Source: Lachnospiraceae bacterium (GTDB lineage: Bacteria; Bacillota; Clostridia; Lachnospirales; Lachnospiraceae). Taken from it: DNA of 64,000 nt. The translations under genes and the position numbers were made by a program. This document shows positions 9,701 through 18,119 of this stretch, piece after piece. Under the pieces are notes generated by a model. That model was not told the origin of the DNA and searched no databases. It worked only from the letters and a program-made list of their open reading frames with translations. The DNA is taken from the NCBI GenBank assembly GCA_910575605.1, contig CAJTEW010000002.1:140990-204989 (forward strand), written 5' to 3'. Numbering within the stretch: position 1 is the first letter of the stretch; every line of letters begins with the position of its first letter.

Positions 9701-10969
9701 ACAGGTATTGCCGTTATCATGCCGTATCCTGAAGGCCGGGGCGGCGATAAAGCAGCTAAAACAGCATTTGCAGTATCACATATGTTTACAGAAAACATAA
9801 ATGACAAGACACCGGGGGATGTTGAGTGCTGGTCTGACGACGATATTGACAAGACGAATGACGGACTTCAGTTTACGGTAACTGGGCTATCTCCGATAGC
9901 AGTTGGCTGGGGGCCTATCAGAAATGAACAGGATCAGTTTAAATTTGAGTACGATGTTATGAAGGTTGTGGAGCTAGATGAAATCTCACTGACTCTTGAA
10001 GCCGCGGCAGGAAGCACGGTAACCTATGAGAGTGCGGATCCCTCTATAGCTGATGTGGATTTTGACGGTACAGAGGCAACATTGTATGCTATGAGCCAAG
10101 GCCGTACGATAATAACAGCGACAGCAACAGGCACAGACGATTATAAGCCGAAAACCGTGCAATGTGAAATTATTGTAATTCCGCAGGACAGTGTAGTTGA
10201 ATTTACGCCTTATGAATTTTCAAAAGGATCAGAGACCTATAAGTTGGAAATTGAAAGGGGCCTCTCCATATATCCTACGGAATCCTTAGAAAAGGATTCT
10301 ACAGAAATAGATGAAGAGCTGCGGGCAAAAATTCTGTCCCTGCGGCCCACTATACCAGCGGAAAATATTGAAGTTTATGATATCACGCTCTATAGAAAAG
10401 CCGATTCTCATGACTGGGTAGCAGTAGACGATAAAGAAAACTTCCCGAAGGGCGGAGTAACGATTACTGTACCTTATCCAGAGGGAAGGGATGAAACCAA
10501 CAGTGCTTTTGCGATTGCCCATATGTATGCGGAGAAGGCAATTGGTGTTAAACCGGGTAAGGTAGAAAGCTGGGATGATGCAAAGATTAAGAAGACGGAT
10601 GACGGACTCCAGGTTACAGTAAAAGGTCTTTCGCCAGTTGCAGTTGGCTGGGAAGAGGTAATACCTGCTCCAGATGATCCAACAAATCCGGATGATCCGG
10701 ACAATCCAAATAACCCCAATAACCCAACTGATCCGAGTAACCCAAACAATAATAATACAAATAATCCTAATGGCACGAATGGGACTGGAACTGGTACGAC
10801 TGGAAGAACTGCTACATCAGGAAGCAGCGGTGCAACATCAGGTACGACATCGACAGCTAAGGGTGCGGCAACTGGAGACACGAATCAGGTTGTTTTATAT
10901 ATAGTACTTTTTGCAGCCGCGGCAGCAGTGCTTGGTATTGTGTTTGCAGTAAGAAAAAAACATAAATAG
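6782..10969 (+). CDS. Large cell-surface protein with duplicated BIG2 modules and C-terminal anchor
   Basis: A signal peptide (basic start, hydrophobic core, VSA-EE cleavage near residue 30) is followed by an acidic stretch. Around residues 290-335 there is a stretch resembling the Cys region of transglutaminase-like folds (LKILCNDAGIPCVLASG), without an obvious His/Asp. A Lys/Glu/Ala-rich segment lies near 340-375. Two BIG2 Ig-like domains sit at about 811-875 and 1068-1133, each followed by a 155-residue module ending in GLSPxAVGW. A Pro/Asn/Thr/Gly linker (about 1293-1362) leads to TGDTNQ, one membrane helix and the tail RKKHK. The anchor resembles an LPXTG signal but lacks the proline. 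Probably displayed on the wall; its ligand is unknown. ATG 6782 has AGGGAGTG at 8 bp. Confidence 0.88.
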   Translation: MKMRKTVKRTLAFVTAIVLTASMAVVRVSAEEIQDDVLLEDTSQEEGEDSFQEDTSQDDIQEEWQEPETKVSGVRETLNLSEYIRNMDWGYFSEAPDSGSWIGRMGLPDFAVNLYNTLAAGADNDGVDDILIEDSVFTEEQALTVNYSNGKKDVFNAIEVLNVTYDARMADEEWDAVRENICQAYYAFLLDYPRVFWLKDSLKVTRVLTEETDETGVTYYNYKVYLLLKNYGRKYDIRGKKYQSAEAIRAVVAEREASVQEVLAGVSGGNTADTIAYFKDNIKVVAKNIGTSTDNVARALKILCNDAGIPCVLASGSGGGLEAYMLVDGAWLTTDQVDQKIADEKKAAEQKKAEAGKEQDKKEEESKKAAAQPAVRSARTMTVADAASNPMVRIADGSFKLDGQPISEDELVAKIAIPGEGKNIFGNSWDFILDIKESLVGLEYTTASGQSATDIKFELTGDKNIYPSAGNQAYTVHFSSAAVPDANGNIGGRTNIEKQKLTVSKNTLSYQREYRTEKFTQNQGTNVFLDGVVSSGPSVAEREVVAELSVVRDENVTNTGEMNILDGTINVDVKLKGRGAGNYEFADGGNTARISEIPYSCRPQELSRNEVVVELEPARFTYTGERCEPKPTVTIKGEVMSPQFDYKITYGTNLTEASLPNDDATFVRILPAGNPRKYTWDTSLIDVKKPYVIEKAAWDKSEKDVSDTIRYGKMKELDLSEYMPSDASIISATILDTNIIRDAGSATNNGATLQYEVRDDSTLINSEGKINVNVGGSRNYEDYSILVTVKVLDKLDQEDFRFQQEVMKLPKKGTASVAVEAVEGSTVTYESNDSSIVDVKNDGTIRGVSEGETTITAKATAIGDYKAKTIRCKVKVVPQKNTVTTSVAVEQGEYQYKLEIEKGISQKPANLSMELADIETRLKEEILALDSGIPQENIQVYDVTLLRRFIDLEDAEASRSYDWEVVDTDDEFPTGIAVIMPYPEGRGGDKAAKTAFAVSHMFTENINDKTPGDVECWSDDDIDKTNDGLQFTVTGLSPIAVGWGPIRNEQDQFKFEYDVMKVVELDEISLTLEAAAGSTVTYESADPSIADVDFDGTEATLYAMSQGRTIITATATGTDDYKPKTVQCEIIVIPQDSVVEFTPYEFSKGSETYKLEIERGLSIYPTESLEKDSTEIDEELRAKILSLRPTIPAENIEVYDITLYRKADSHDWVAVDDKENFPKGGVTITVPYPEGRDETNSAFAIAHMYAEKAIGVKPGKVESWDDAKIKKTDDGLQVTVKGLSPVAVGWEEVIPAPDDPTNPDDPDNPNNPNNPTDPSNPNNNNTNNPNGTNGTGTGTTGRTATSGSSGATSGTTSTAKGAATGDTNQVVLYIVLFAAAAAVLGIVFAVRKKHK
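9178..10650 (+). repeat. Internal tandem duplication in the surface protein gene
   Basis: The segments 9178-9930 and about 9950-10650 encode two copies of a BIG2 domain plus a following module. Matching pieces include GSTVTYES, TITAxAT, YKLEIE, ENIxVYD, PYPEGR and DDGLQxTVxGLSP. The copies have diverged to roughly half identity, so the duplication is old. Confidence 0.8.
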
Positions 10970-10978
10970 AAAATTGTT

Positions 10979-11019
10979 ATAAAATGGCGGCGATGCGTGA
11001 TGCAGAGCCGTCATTTTAT
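10979..11019 (+). terminator. Terminator after the surface protein gene
   Basis: ATAAAATGGCGGC (10979-10991) pairs with GCCGTCATTTTAT (11007-11019), with one wobble pair, 9 bp after the stop codon. Confidence 0.75.
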
Positions 11020-11211
11020 ATGTGATTTACTGCCACAATTATTTTTATGCAAATTAATTGAAGTAATCAAAAGTTTATGTTGTGAGATATAATTCACACC
11101 TTACAAGACGATTTTATTGGATGAAGTAATGCTGGTAGAATAGCGGCTTCACAAGAAAGGACAGGTATGCTAAAATTATGATTGTGAAAAAGGCGATAGG
11201 AGGAATTTAAT

Positions 11212-11775
11212 ATGAACAGAGAACAGGCGCATGAGATTTTAATAAAATATATGAAAGGTGAAAACTACATTACCCATTCTTATGCGGTAGAAGCAATTAT
11301 GCGCGGACTGGCGAAACGCCTGGCACCAGAGGATATAGAATACTGGGGGATTGTAGGACTTCTTCATGATCTTGATGAAGAACAGTGTGATTGGCAGCAT
11401 GATATGAGTGTACATGGCCCTACATCTGTTGAGATACTTAAGAAGGAAGGCATTGAAGATAAGGTGCTGTTTGACGCAATCTGTGCACACAACCCCAAAA
11501 GTAAGGTGAAAGCTAAGACAAAGCTTCAGTATGCTATACTGGCAGCGGACCCGATGAGTGGATTTGTAAAGGCAGTAGCGCAGATTTACCCGGATAAAAA
11601 GGTGGCAAGTGTTAAGCATAAGTCTGTCATGAAGCGTTTCAATGAAAGGCGGTTTGCAGCAGGTGCCAATAGAGACTATATGGAATGTATTGAATTTACG
11701 GGCCTTAGCCTTGATGATCTAATTGATGTTGCGCTGGAGGAAACGACAGCAATTGCGGATAAGTTAGGACTATAA
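11212..11775 (+). CDS. HD domain protein (metal-dependent phosphohydrolase)
   Basis: The 187-residue protein shows the HD signature: His in THSYAVEAIM, His-Asp in GLLHDLDEEQ, a further His in CAHNPKSK, and Asp in LAADPMSG. Such small single-domain HD proteins hydrolyse phosphate esters of nucleotides or related compounds; the substrate is unknown here. AGGAGG lies 7 bp before ATG 11212. It stands alone between the surface protein gene and the ribosomal operon promoter. Confidence 0.85.
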   Translation: MNREQAHEILIKYMKGENYITHSYAVEAIMRGLAKRLAPEDIEYWGIVGLLHDLDEEQCDWQHDMSVHGPTSVEILKKEGIEDKVLFDAICAHNPKSKVKAKTKLQYAILAADPMSGFVKAVAQIYPDKKVASVKHKSVMKRFNERRFAAGANRDYMECIEFTGLSLDDLIDVALEETTAIADKLGL

Positions 11776-11816
11776 AAGAATAAGAGATTGTATTTGCTAA
11801 ATTCTAACAAAACCCC

Positions 11817-11845
11817 TTGACAACCGCGAAAATTCGTAATACACT
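11817..11845 (+). promoter_or_regulatory. Promoter of the rpsL-rpsG-fusA operon
   Basis: TTGACA (11817-11822), 17 bp, TACACT (11840-11845). The RNA leader of about 90 bases before rpsL includes a GTGCATA...TTGTTTTTGTGCAC inverted repeat. Confidence 0.8.
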
Positions 11846-11938
11846 AATTTAGCGTGCATAAGGATGCATATTGTTTTTGTGCACTAATTCATTCAGATGT
11901 GAATGCAGCTTATTATTATCATAGGAGGTGAAAGAGAA

Positions 11939-12361
11939 ATGCCAACATTTAACCAGTTAGTAAAAAAAGGACGTCAGACATCTGTAAAGAAGTCTACAGC
12001 ACCGGCTCTCCAAAAGGGTTACAACTCTCTTAGAAAGAAAGCGACGAACGAGTCTGCACCGCAGAAGAGAGGTGTATGTACAGCTGTTAAGACAGCTACA
12101 CCTAAGAAGCCTAACTCAGCTCTTAGAAAAATTGCCAGAGTCCGCCTTTCTAATGGTATCGAAGTAACGAGCTATATTCCGGGCGAGGGACATAACCTTC
12201 AGGAGCATAGCGTTGTTCTTATCCGCGGCGGAAGAGTAAAAGACCTTCCAGGTACAAGATACCACATTATCAGAGGAACACTGGATACAGCAGGTGTTGC
12301 AAAGAGAAGACAGGCACGTTCAAAATACGGCGCCAAGAGACCGAAAGACGCTAAAAAGTAA
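11939..12361 (+). CDS. rpsL: Ribosomal protein S12
   Basis: From ATG 11939 the protein (140 residues) begins [13 protein letters not shown] and contains the conserved [20 protein letters not shown] region and the loop around [11 protein letters not shown], sites known for streptomycin-resistance changes; the Lys residues there are wild type. AGGAGGTG is placed 8 bp upstream. A longer reading frame from 11903 adds 12 residues absent from the family and is rejected. First gene of the str operon. Confidence 0.98.
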   Translation: MPTFNQLVKKGRQTSVKKSTAPALQKGYNSLRKKATNESAPQKRGVCTAVKTATPKKPNSALRKIARVRLSNGIEVTSYIPGEGHNLQEHSVVLIRGGRVKDLPGTRYHIIRGTLDTAGVAKRRQARSKYGAKRPKDAKK

Positions 12362-12406
12362 GTTCTTAGCGAACGCAGGCATTAGTGCAGCGTGAGGTTA
12401 GAGATT

Positions 12407-12428
12407 ACTTTGTTCTTCTGAACAAAGT
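12407..12428 (+). promoter_or_regulatory. Hairpin in the rpsL-rpsG intergenic leader
   Basis: ACTTTGTTC (12407-12415) pairs perfectly with GAACAAAGT (12420-12428) around a TTCT loop. A longer-range pair, AAGTTCTT (12360-12367) with AAGAACTT (12433-12440), could enclose it. The 251-bp gap is long for a str operon, where S7 is known to bind this region in E. coli. A role in translational feedback is inference. Confidence 0.5.
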
Positions 12429-12570
12429 GGAGAAGAACTTCATTATTTTATTTAAGTATATTCACAAACAGAACTATGATGAAGTAAGTTGCGAGACATA
12501 GATTGATTATAATATGTCCATGCACTGCACAGTATCATTAGAACGACACATGTGAGTACCGATGAATTAA

Positions 12571-13083
<513 letters not shown>

Positions 13084-13092
13084 GAGGCAGTA

Positions 13093-15207
13093 ATGGCAGG
13101 AAGAGAATACCCGTTAGAGAGAACTAGAAATATCGGTATTATGGCTCATATTGATGCTGGAAAGACAACAACAACAGAGCGTATTTTGTATTATACCGGT
13201 GTTAATCACAAGATTGGTGATACTCATGAAGGTACTGCTACGATGGACTGGATGGCTCAGGAACAGGAGAGAGGTATCACTATTACTTCCGCTGCTACAA
13301 CATGTCACTGGACACTGCAGGAGAACTGCAAGCCAAAAGAGGGTGAGTTAGAGCACCGTATCAATATTATTGATACCCCAGGACACGTTGACTTTACAGT
13401 AGAAGTAGAGCGTTCGCTTCGTGTACTAGACGGCGCAGTAGGTGTATTTTGTGCTAAAGGCGGAGTAGAACCGCAGTCAGAAAATGTATGGCGTCAGGCA
13501 GACACATACAATGTACCGAGAATGGCTTTCATCAATAAGATGGATATTCTGGGAGCGAATTTCTACGGTGCAGTAGAGCAGATTAAGACAAGATTAGGAA
13601 AAAATGCAATTTGTATTCAGCTTCCAATCGGAAAAGAAGATGAATTCAAGGGAATTATCGACCTCTTTGAGATGAAGGCTTATATCTATAATGATGATAA
13701 AGGCGATGATATTTCAATCACAGAGATTCCTGAGGATATGGCAGATGATGCGGAGCTTTACCGCACAGAGCTGGTCGAGAAAATCTGCGAATTAGACGAT
13801 GATTTGATGATGGCTTACCTGGAAGGTGAAGAGCCGTCTGTTGAAGAATTAAAGGCAGCTTTAAGAAAGGCAACATGTGAATGTACAGCAGTTCCGGTGT
13901 GCTGTGGAACAGCTTACAGAAATAAAGGCGTGCAGAAGCTTTTGGATGCGGTTGTGGAGTTTATGCCTTCACCACTTGATATTCCGCCGATCCAGGGCGT
14001 TGATGCAGATGGAAATGATGTAGTAAGACATTCTTCAGATGAAGAGCCGTTTTCAGCACTTGCATTTAAGATTATGACAGACCCGTTTGTAGGTAAACTT
14101 GCATATTTCAGAGTGTATTCAGGTACGATGAATTCAGGTTCTTATATTCTGAATGCGACAAAGGGCAAGAAGGAACGTGTAGGACGTATTCTTCAGATGC
14201 ATGCAAACAAGAGGGAAGAGCTTTCCAAGGTATACTCCGGTGACATCGCGGCTGCAATTGGATTTAAATTTACTACAACAGGAGATACAATTTGTGATGA
14301 GCAGCATCCGGTAATCCTGGAGTCCATGGAGTTCCCAGAGCCAGTTATTGAGCTTGCAATTGAGCCTAAGACAAAGGCTTCCCAAGGCAAACTTGGCGAG
14401 TCCCTTGCAAAACTTGCTGAAGAGGATCCGACCTTCCGTGCACACACGGATCAGGAGACAGGACAGACAATTATCGCTGGTATGGGTGAGCTTCACCTGG
14501 AGATTATCGTTGACAGACTTCTCCGTGAATTCAAAGTAGAGGCTAATGTAGGCGCTCCTCAGGTTGCATACAAGGAAGCATTTACCAAGGCTGTTGATGT
14601 TGACAGTAAGTATGCAAAGCAGTCTGGAGGACGTGGACAATACGGACATTGTAAAGTTAAGTTTGAACCGATGGATGTAAATGGAGAGGAAACCTTCTTC
14701 TTCGAATCAACAGTAGTTGGTGGAGCGATTCCGAAGGAATACATTCCAAAGATTGGCGAGGGTATCGAAGAGGCTATGCAGTCAGGAATTCTTGGAGGAT
14801 TCCCGGTTGTAGGTATTAAGGCGAACGTATACGACGGATCTTACCACGAGGTCGATTCAAGCGAAATGGCATTCCACATTGCCGGTTCTCTGGCATTTAA
14901 GGATGCTATGAGAAAGGCTGATCCAGTACTTCTTGAGCCAATCATGAAGGTTGAGGTAACTATGCCAGAAGAGTATATGGGTGATGTTATCGGTGATATT
15001 AATTCTCGCCGCGGCCGTATTGAAGGTATGGACGACCTTGGCGGAGGAAAGATAGTACGTGGATATGTGCCACTTTCCGAGATGTTCGGATATTCTACAG
15101 ATCTTCGTTCCAGAACACAGGGACGTGGAAACTACTCTATGTTCTTTGAGAAATATGAGCAAGTGCCGAAGTCTGTGCAGGAAAAAGTATTATCAAACAA
15201 AAATTAA
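13093..15207 (+). CDS. fusA: Elongation factor G
   Basis: The 704-residue translocase GTPase shows G1 [10 protein letters not shown]2/G3 around [11 protein letters not shown] and [10 protein letters not shown]4 NKMD, and the C-terminal domains with GGRGQYGH and SRRGRIEGM. It catalyses tRNA-mRNA translocation on the ribosome. It is a full-length EF-G of the FusA1 type, in the usual place after rpsG. Confidence 0.98.
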   Translation: MAGREYPLERTRNIGIMAHIDAGKTTTTERILYYTGVNHKIGDTHEGTATMDWMAQEQERGITITSAATTCHWTLQENCKPKEGELEHRINIIDTPGHVDFTVEVERSLRVLDGAVGVFCAKGGVEPQSENVWRQADTYNVPRMAFINKMDILGANFYGAVEQIKTRLGKNAICIQLPIGKEDEFKGIIDLFEMKAYIYNDDKGDDISITEIPEDMADDAELYRTELVEKICELDDDLMMAYLEGEEPSVEELKAALRKATCECTAVPVCCGTAYRNKGVQKLLDAVVEFMPSPLDIPPIQGVDADGNDVVRHSSDEEPFSALAFKIMTDPFVGKLAYFRVYSGTMNSGSYILNATKGKKERVGRILQMHANKREELSKVYSGDIAAAIGFKFTTTGDTICDEQHPVILESMEFPEPVIELAIEPKTKASQGKLGESLAKLAEEDPTFRAHTDQETGQTIIAGMGELHLEIIVDRLLREFKVEANVGAPQVAYKEAFTKAVDVDSKYAKQSGGRGQYGHCKVKFEPMDVNGEETFFFESTVVGGAIPKEYIPKIGEGIEEAMQSGILGGFPVVGIKANVYDGSYHEVDSSEMAFHIAGSLAFKDAMRKADPVLLEPIMKVEVTMPEEYMGDVIGDINSRRGRIEGMDDLGGGKIVRGYVPLSEMFGYSTDLRSRTQGRGNYSMFFEKYEQVPKSVQEKVLSNKN

Positions 15208-15229
15208 AGCAATTAAATAGTAAAAAGGC

Positions 15230-15258
15230 TTGAAAAACATACAGATTTGAAATATAAT
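15230..15258 (+). promoter_or_regulatory. Separate promoter for tuf
   Basis: TTGAAA (15230-15235), 17 bp, TATAAT (15253-15258), within the 123-bp gap between fusA and tuf. Tuf can thus be made in excess of EF-G. A small hairpin CGCC-TTAGA-GGCG lies in the leader near 15295. Confidence 0.8.
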
Positions 15259-15330
15259 CAATGTTAGCCGAGCAAACGAAAATAGTTAAAACTCGCCTTA
15301 GAGGCGCTAGAATTAAGGAGGATATTCAAA

Positions 15331-16518
15331 ATGGCAAAAGCTAAATTTGAAAGAAACAAACCGCATTGTAATATCGGTACTATTGGTCACGTTGACCATG
15401 GTAAAACAACTCTTACAGCTGCTATCACAAAGGTATTGGCAGAGAGAGTTGAGGGTAACGCAGTAGTAGATTTTGAAAATATCGATAAAGCTCCGGAAGA
15501 GAGAGAGCGTGGTATTACTATTTCTACAGCACACGTTGAGTATGAGACAGAGAAGCGTCATTATGCTCATGTAGACTGCCCGGGACATGCTGACTACGTT
15601 AAGAACATGATTACTGGTGCAGCTCAGATGGACGGTGCTATCCTTGTAGTTGCTGCTACTGACGGTGTTATGGCTCAGACAAAAGAGCACATCCTGCTTT
15701 CACGTCAGGTAGGTGTTCCTTATATTGTTGTTTTCCTTAACAAGTGTGATATGGTTGACGATGATGAGCTTATCGAGTTAGTAGAGATGGAAGTTACAGA
15801 GCAGTTAGAGGAATATGAGTTTACAGACTGCCCGATCATCAAAGGCTCTGCTCTTAAGGCTCTTGAGGAGCCATCAGGAGAGTGGGGAGATAAGATCATG
15901 GAGCTTATGGCTACAGTTGATGATTATATTCCAGATCCGCAGCGTGCAACAGATCAGCCGTTCCTTATGCCTGTAGAGGACGTGTTCTCTATTACAGGAC
16001 GTGGAACAGTTGCTACTGGTAGAGTAGAGCGTGGTGTTCTTCATGTATCTGATGAAGTTGAGATCATTGGTATTCATGAGGAGACAAGAAAGACTGTTGT
16101 AACTGGTGTTGAGATGTTCCGTAAGCTTCTTGACGAGGCTCAGGCTGGTGATAACATCGGTGCTCTTCTTCGTGGTGTTCAGAGAACAGAGATTGAAAGA
16201 GGACAGGTTCTTATTAAACCAGGTACAGTTAAGTGCCATCACAAATTTACAGCTCAGGTTTACGTACTGACCAAGGATGAGGGTGGCCGTCATACACCAT
16301 TCTTCAACAACTACAGACCGCAGTTCTATTTCAGAACAACAGACGTTACAGGTGTCTGCAACCTTCCAGAAGGTGTAGAGATGTGTATGCCTGGCGATAA
16401 TGTAGAGATGTCAGTTGAGCTGATTCATCCGGTAGCTATGGAGCAGGGTCTTACATTCGCTATCCGTGAGGGTGGTAGAACTGTTGGTTCAGGCAGGGTT
16501 GCTACTATTATCGAGTAA
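15331..16518 (+). CDS. tuf: Elongation factor Tu
   Basis: The 395-residue GTPase begins [20 protein letters not shown] and has G1 [10 protein letters not shown]3 [10 protein letters not shown]4 NKCDM and the C-terminal [15 protein letters not shown]. It delivers aminoacyl-tRNA to the ribosome. AAGGAGG lies 9 bp before the ATG. A terminator follows at 16538-16563. Confidence 0.98.
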   Translation: MAKAKFERNKPHCNIGTIGHVDHGKTTLTAAITKVLAERVEGNAVVDFENIDKAPEERERGITISTAHVEYETEKRHYAHVDCPGHADYVKNMITGAAQMDGAILVVAATDGVMAQTKEHILLSRQVGVPYIVVFLNKCDMVDDDELIELVEMEVTEQLEEYEFTDCPIIKGSALKALEEPSGEWGDKIMELMATVDDYIPDPQRATDQPFLMPVEDVFSITGRGTVATGRVERGVLHVSDEVEIIGIHEETRKTVVTGVEMFRKLLDEAQAGDNIGALLRGVQRTEIERGQVLIKPGTVKCHHKFTAQVYVLTKDEGGRHTPFFNNYRPQFYFRTTDVTGVCNLPEGVEMCMPGDNVEMSVELIHPVAMEQGLTFAIREGGRTVGSGRVATIIE

Positions 16519-16537
16519 TAAACAAATACAGTAAAAT

Positions 16538-16563
16538 AGGGCGTTCCCGCATGGGTTCGCCCT
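16538..16563 (+). terminator. Terminator after tuf
   Basis: AGGGCG (16538-16543) pairs with CGCCCT (16558-16563), with an inner CCC/GGG pair. The T-run after it is weak. Confidence 0.6.
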
Positions 16564-16658
16564 TAATTTATGCCTTTCGGTACTAATTTGGTATTATTAA
16601 GAGTTATAATGGCGCAAAGCATAATTACGAATGTGAATAAGTCACCATATGTAACCAT
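16563..16658 (-). CDS. Putative holin-like toxin peptide
   Basis: The minus strand encodes a 31-residue peptide, MVTYGDLFTFVIMLCAIITL followed by a polar tail. The MVTYxxLF start and single membrane helix match the putative holin-like toxin family (Hol_Tox) common in Firmicutes. The frame is open further upstream, but the family start is this Met. No strong ribosome binding site is visible and the tail differs from the usual Lys-rich end, so it may be a relic. It converges on tuf and shares the terminator region. Confidence 0.45.
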   Translation of the reverse strand: MVTYGDLFTFVIMLCAIITLNNTKLVPKGIN

Positions 16659-16812
16659 AGCACCAGCCCGCTTTCTTGCTTCATCGTTTAGATGATAAAA
16701 TGAAGTCAACAGGTTATCCACATCGGGCATACTGTTTTTTCCAAACAGGTACATAAGCGGATATAGAGAATTTTTCAGATATATTTTTACCGATTTCTGT
16801 TAAGAGAGCCAT

Positions 16813-16929
16813 TCAGTCCATCGAGGAGTGCGGGACATATTCTTCTTCGGTAATAGTGCGGGAGAACGGACTGGTGGCGCATATCTCGTTTACATCAATT
16901 TCTAATTCATTTGCCAATTGCAAGGCAAA
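16813..16929 (-). pseudogene. C-terminal fragment of a mobile-element-type gene
   Basis: The minus strand reads LANELEIDVNEICATSP then SRTITEEEYVPHSSMD and stop. It has coding character but no start, and the frame is lost at its upstream end. It resembles fragments seen in conjugative elements of gut Firmicutes, though I cannot name the family. The rest of 16930-17286 shows no gene I can support. Confidence 0.35.
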
Positions 16930-17286
16930 GACTGAACAGGGAACTTGTAGGATGAGGGGCGTAACAGTCTGTATGAAAAGCAAAATGAGTTGAAAGGGCA
17001 GAGGGAGAAGTTGGAACGGAGTTTTATATAGTAATACGGGGGAGGGGGCATGTCCTTTCGTAATAGGATACTCTTTATTAAGGAATGGAAAAAGTTTTAA
17101 AAGTTGTAAATAAAAGGGAATATTTAATTTAACTTTCCTTATTGAAAATCGTATAAATATGGTTCTAGCACCATGTAACGGAGAAACATTGATAGTGACA
17201 TAGTATTTTGAGATACTGTTTAAAATTGACTATTGTAAGACGTTTAATATAATGTTTAAAAATATTACAAATAGCGATAAAATATC

Positions 17287-17314
17287 TTGACATTCTCTTC
17301 ATATGTGTTATACT
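17287..17314 (+). promoter_or_regulatory. Promoter of the candidate retron
   Basis: Perfect TTGACA (17287-17292), 16 bp, TATACT (17309-17314). No other strong promoter is seen before the reverse transcriptase gene, so it may drive the RNA, the peptide, the XRE gene and the reverse transcriptase together. Confidence 0.75.
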
Positions 17315-17333
17315 GAAATCACTTTAACAAATA

Positions 17334-17516
17334 GGTATATCCATCCAGAAGAAATAACGTGAGCAAACTGCTTGGAAGGGAAACCTTAAATTTAAACCGG
17401 GGAGCGAGTACCATGCGTGTTCCGTATGATATGCGTGTATCTACACAGCGTATACTGCAGCATGGTATATAGTGTTCTCAAAGCGTGTGGATGGAACACG
17501 CTTTAATGATGGATTA
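17334..17516 (+). ncRNA. Candidate retron msr-msd RNA
   Basis: This 180-base stretch between promoter and genes is full of pairing. A possible a1/a2 pair is ATCCATC (17339-17345) with GATGGAT (17508-17514). Small hairpins AGCA-AAC-TGCT (17362-17372) and AAGG-GAAA-CCTT (17376-17387) fit an msr. A long imperfect stem from TACCATGC (17409-17416) to GCATGGTA (17459-17466), with an inner GTGTA/TACAC tip, fits an msd. Another hairpin, AAAGCGTGT with ACACGCTTT (17480-17504), has a GGATGGA loop. The downstream reverse transcriptase carries retron signatures. Exact ends and the branching G (perhaps in GTGAGC, near 17361) are guesses. Confidence 0.65.
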
Positions 17517-17550
17517 GTTTGTGATTTGAAAAAAGACCTTGATTCGAATT

Positions 17551-17594
17551 CCTTTCTTGGATGGCATCTTTGATTATAAAGATGAGAAAGGAGG
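17551..17594 (+). promoter_or_regulatory. RNA stem hiding the ribosome binding site of the 54-residue peptide
   Basis: CCTTTCT (17551-17557) pairs with AGAAAGG (17585-17591), and CATCTTT (17565-17571) with AAAGATG (17578-17584). Between the two stems on the 5' side is the 7-nt bulge TGGATGG (17558-17564). The Shine-Dalgarno AAAGGAGG (17587-17594) is partly inside the stem. The bulge is the exact complement of CCATCCA at 17341-17347 in the candidate retron RNA. Confidence 0.65.
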
Positions 17595-17601
17595 CGAAAC
17601 T

Positions 17602-17766
17602 ATGAAAAGGTTTTGCAGAAAAGTTAAAGTATTTTTCAAATCCGGCATTAGAACGGTTGAAACATTCTGTAGAGATAATAAAAAATCAATCATAAGATTG
17701 GTTGGCAAATTTGTTATCTACGTTTGTAAAACCATTATTGAGTTGTTTTTAGATAACTTATTTTAA
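17602..17766 (+). CDS. Small basic hydrophobic peptide, candidate retron-linked toxin
   Basis: A 54-residue peptide starting MKRFCRKVKVFFKSGIRTVE. The N-terminal 30 residues are strongly basic and the C-terminal 25 form a hydrophobic helix (residues about 30-50, with RLVGKFVIYVCKTIIELFL). This is the layout of type I toxin-like membrane peptides. It has an excellent AAAGGAGG site 7 bp before ATG 17602; a TTG at 17539 would lengthen it but has no such site. It sits between the candidate retron RNA and the XRE gene. I know no family for it; toxicity is inference. Confidence 0.65.
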   Translation: MKRFCRKVKVFFKSGIRTVETFCRDNKKSIIRLVGKFVIYVCKTIIELFLDNLF

Positions 17767-17813
17767 TGCCAACTAATCTATTTTTTTATGCATAGATAGG
17801 GAAGGAAAAATCT

Positions 17814-18119
17814 ATGATTGGAGAAGCACTTAGATTATTACGGATTTTTAATGGATATAAATCTGCTGAATTAGCTGAGAAACTGGGAATTTCTCAAAGT
17901 TATGTTTCGGAAATAGAAAATAATAAGAAACAGCCGACAATGGATATATTAGATAAGTATGCCAGCGTATTTGAAATGAAAAAATCAACATTATTATTGT
18001 TTGCAGAATCTTTAGAAAATGATGCTGAAGTGCAAAATGATAAGAAACAGAAAGTGGCACTAGCGGGAATGAAATTATTAAAAATACTTGAAAGAGTTGG
18101 TAAGTTTGAAGATGAGTAA
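17814..18119 (+). CDS. XRE-family helix-turn-helix regulator of the retron
   Basis: 101 residues with an N-terminal Cro/C1 type helix-turn-helix (about residues 5-60; ELAEKLGISQSYVSEIENNKKQP is the core, cut here to AEKLGISQSYVSEIEN) and a helical charged tail. GGAAGGA precedes the ATG. Its last bases overlap the reverse transcriptase start (ATGAGTAA), so the two are translationally coupled. An HTH protein next to the reverse transcriptase matches what is described as type VI retrons. It may act as repressor or as the antitoxin or effector partner. Confidence 0.85.
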   Translation: MIGEALRLLRIFNGYKSAELAEKLGISQSYVSEIENNKKQPTMDILDKYASVFEMKKSTLLLFAESLENDAEVQNDKKQKVALAGMKLLKILERVGKFEDE

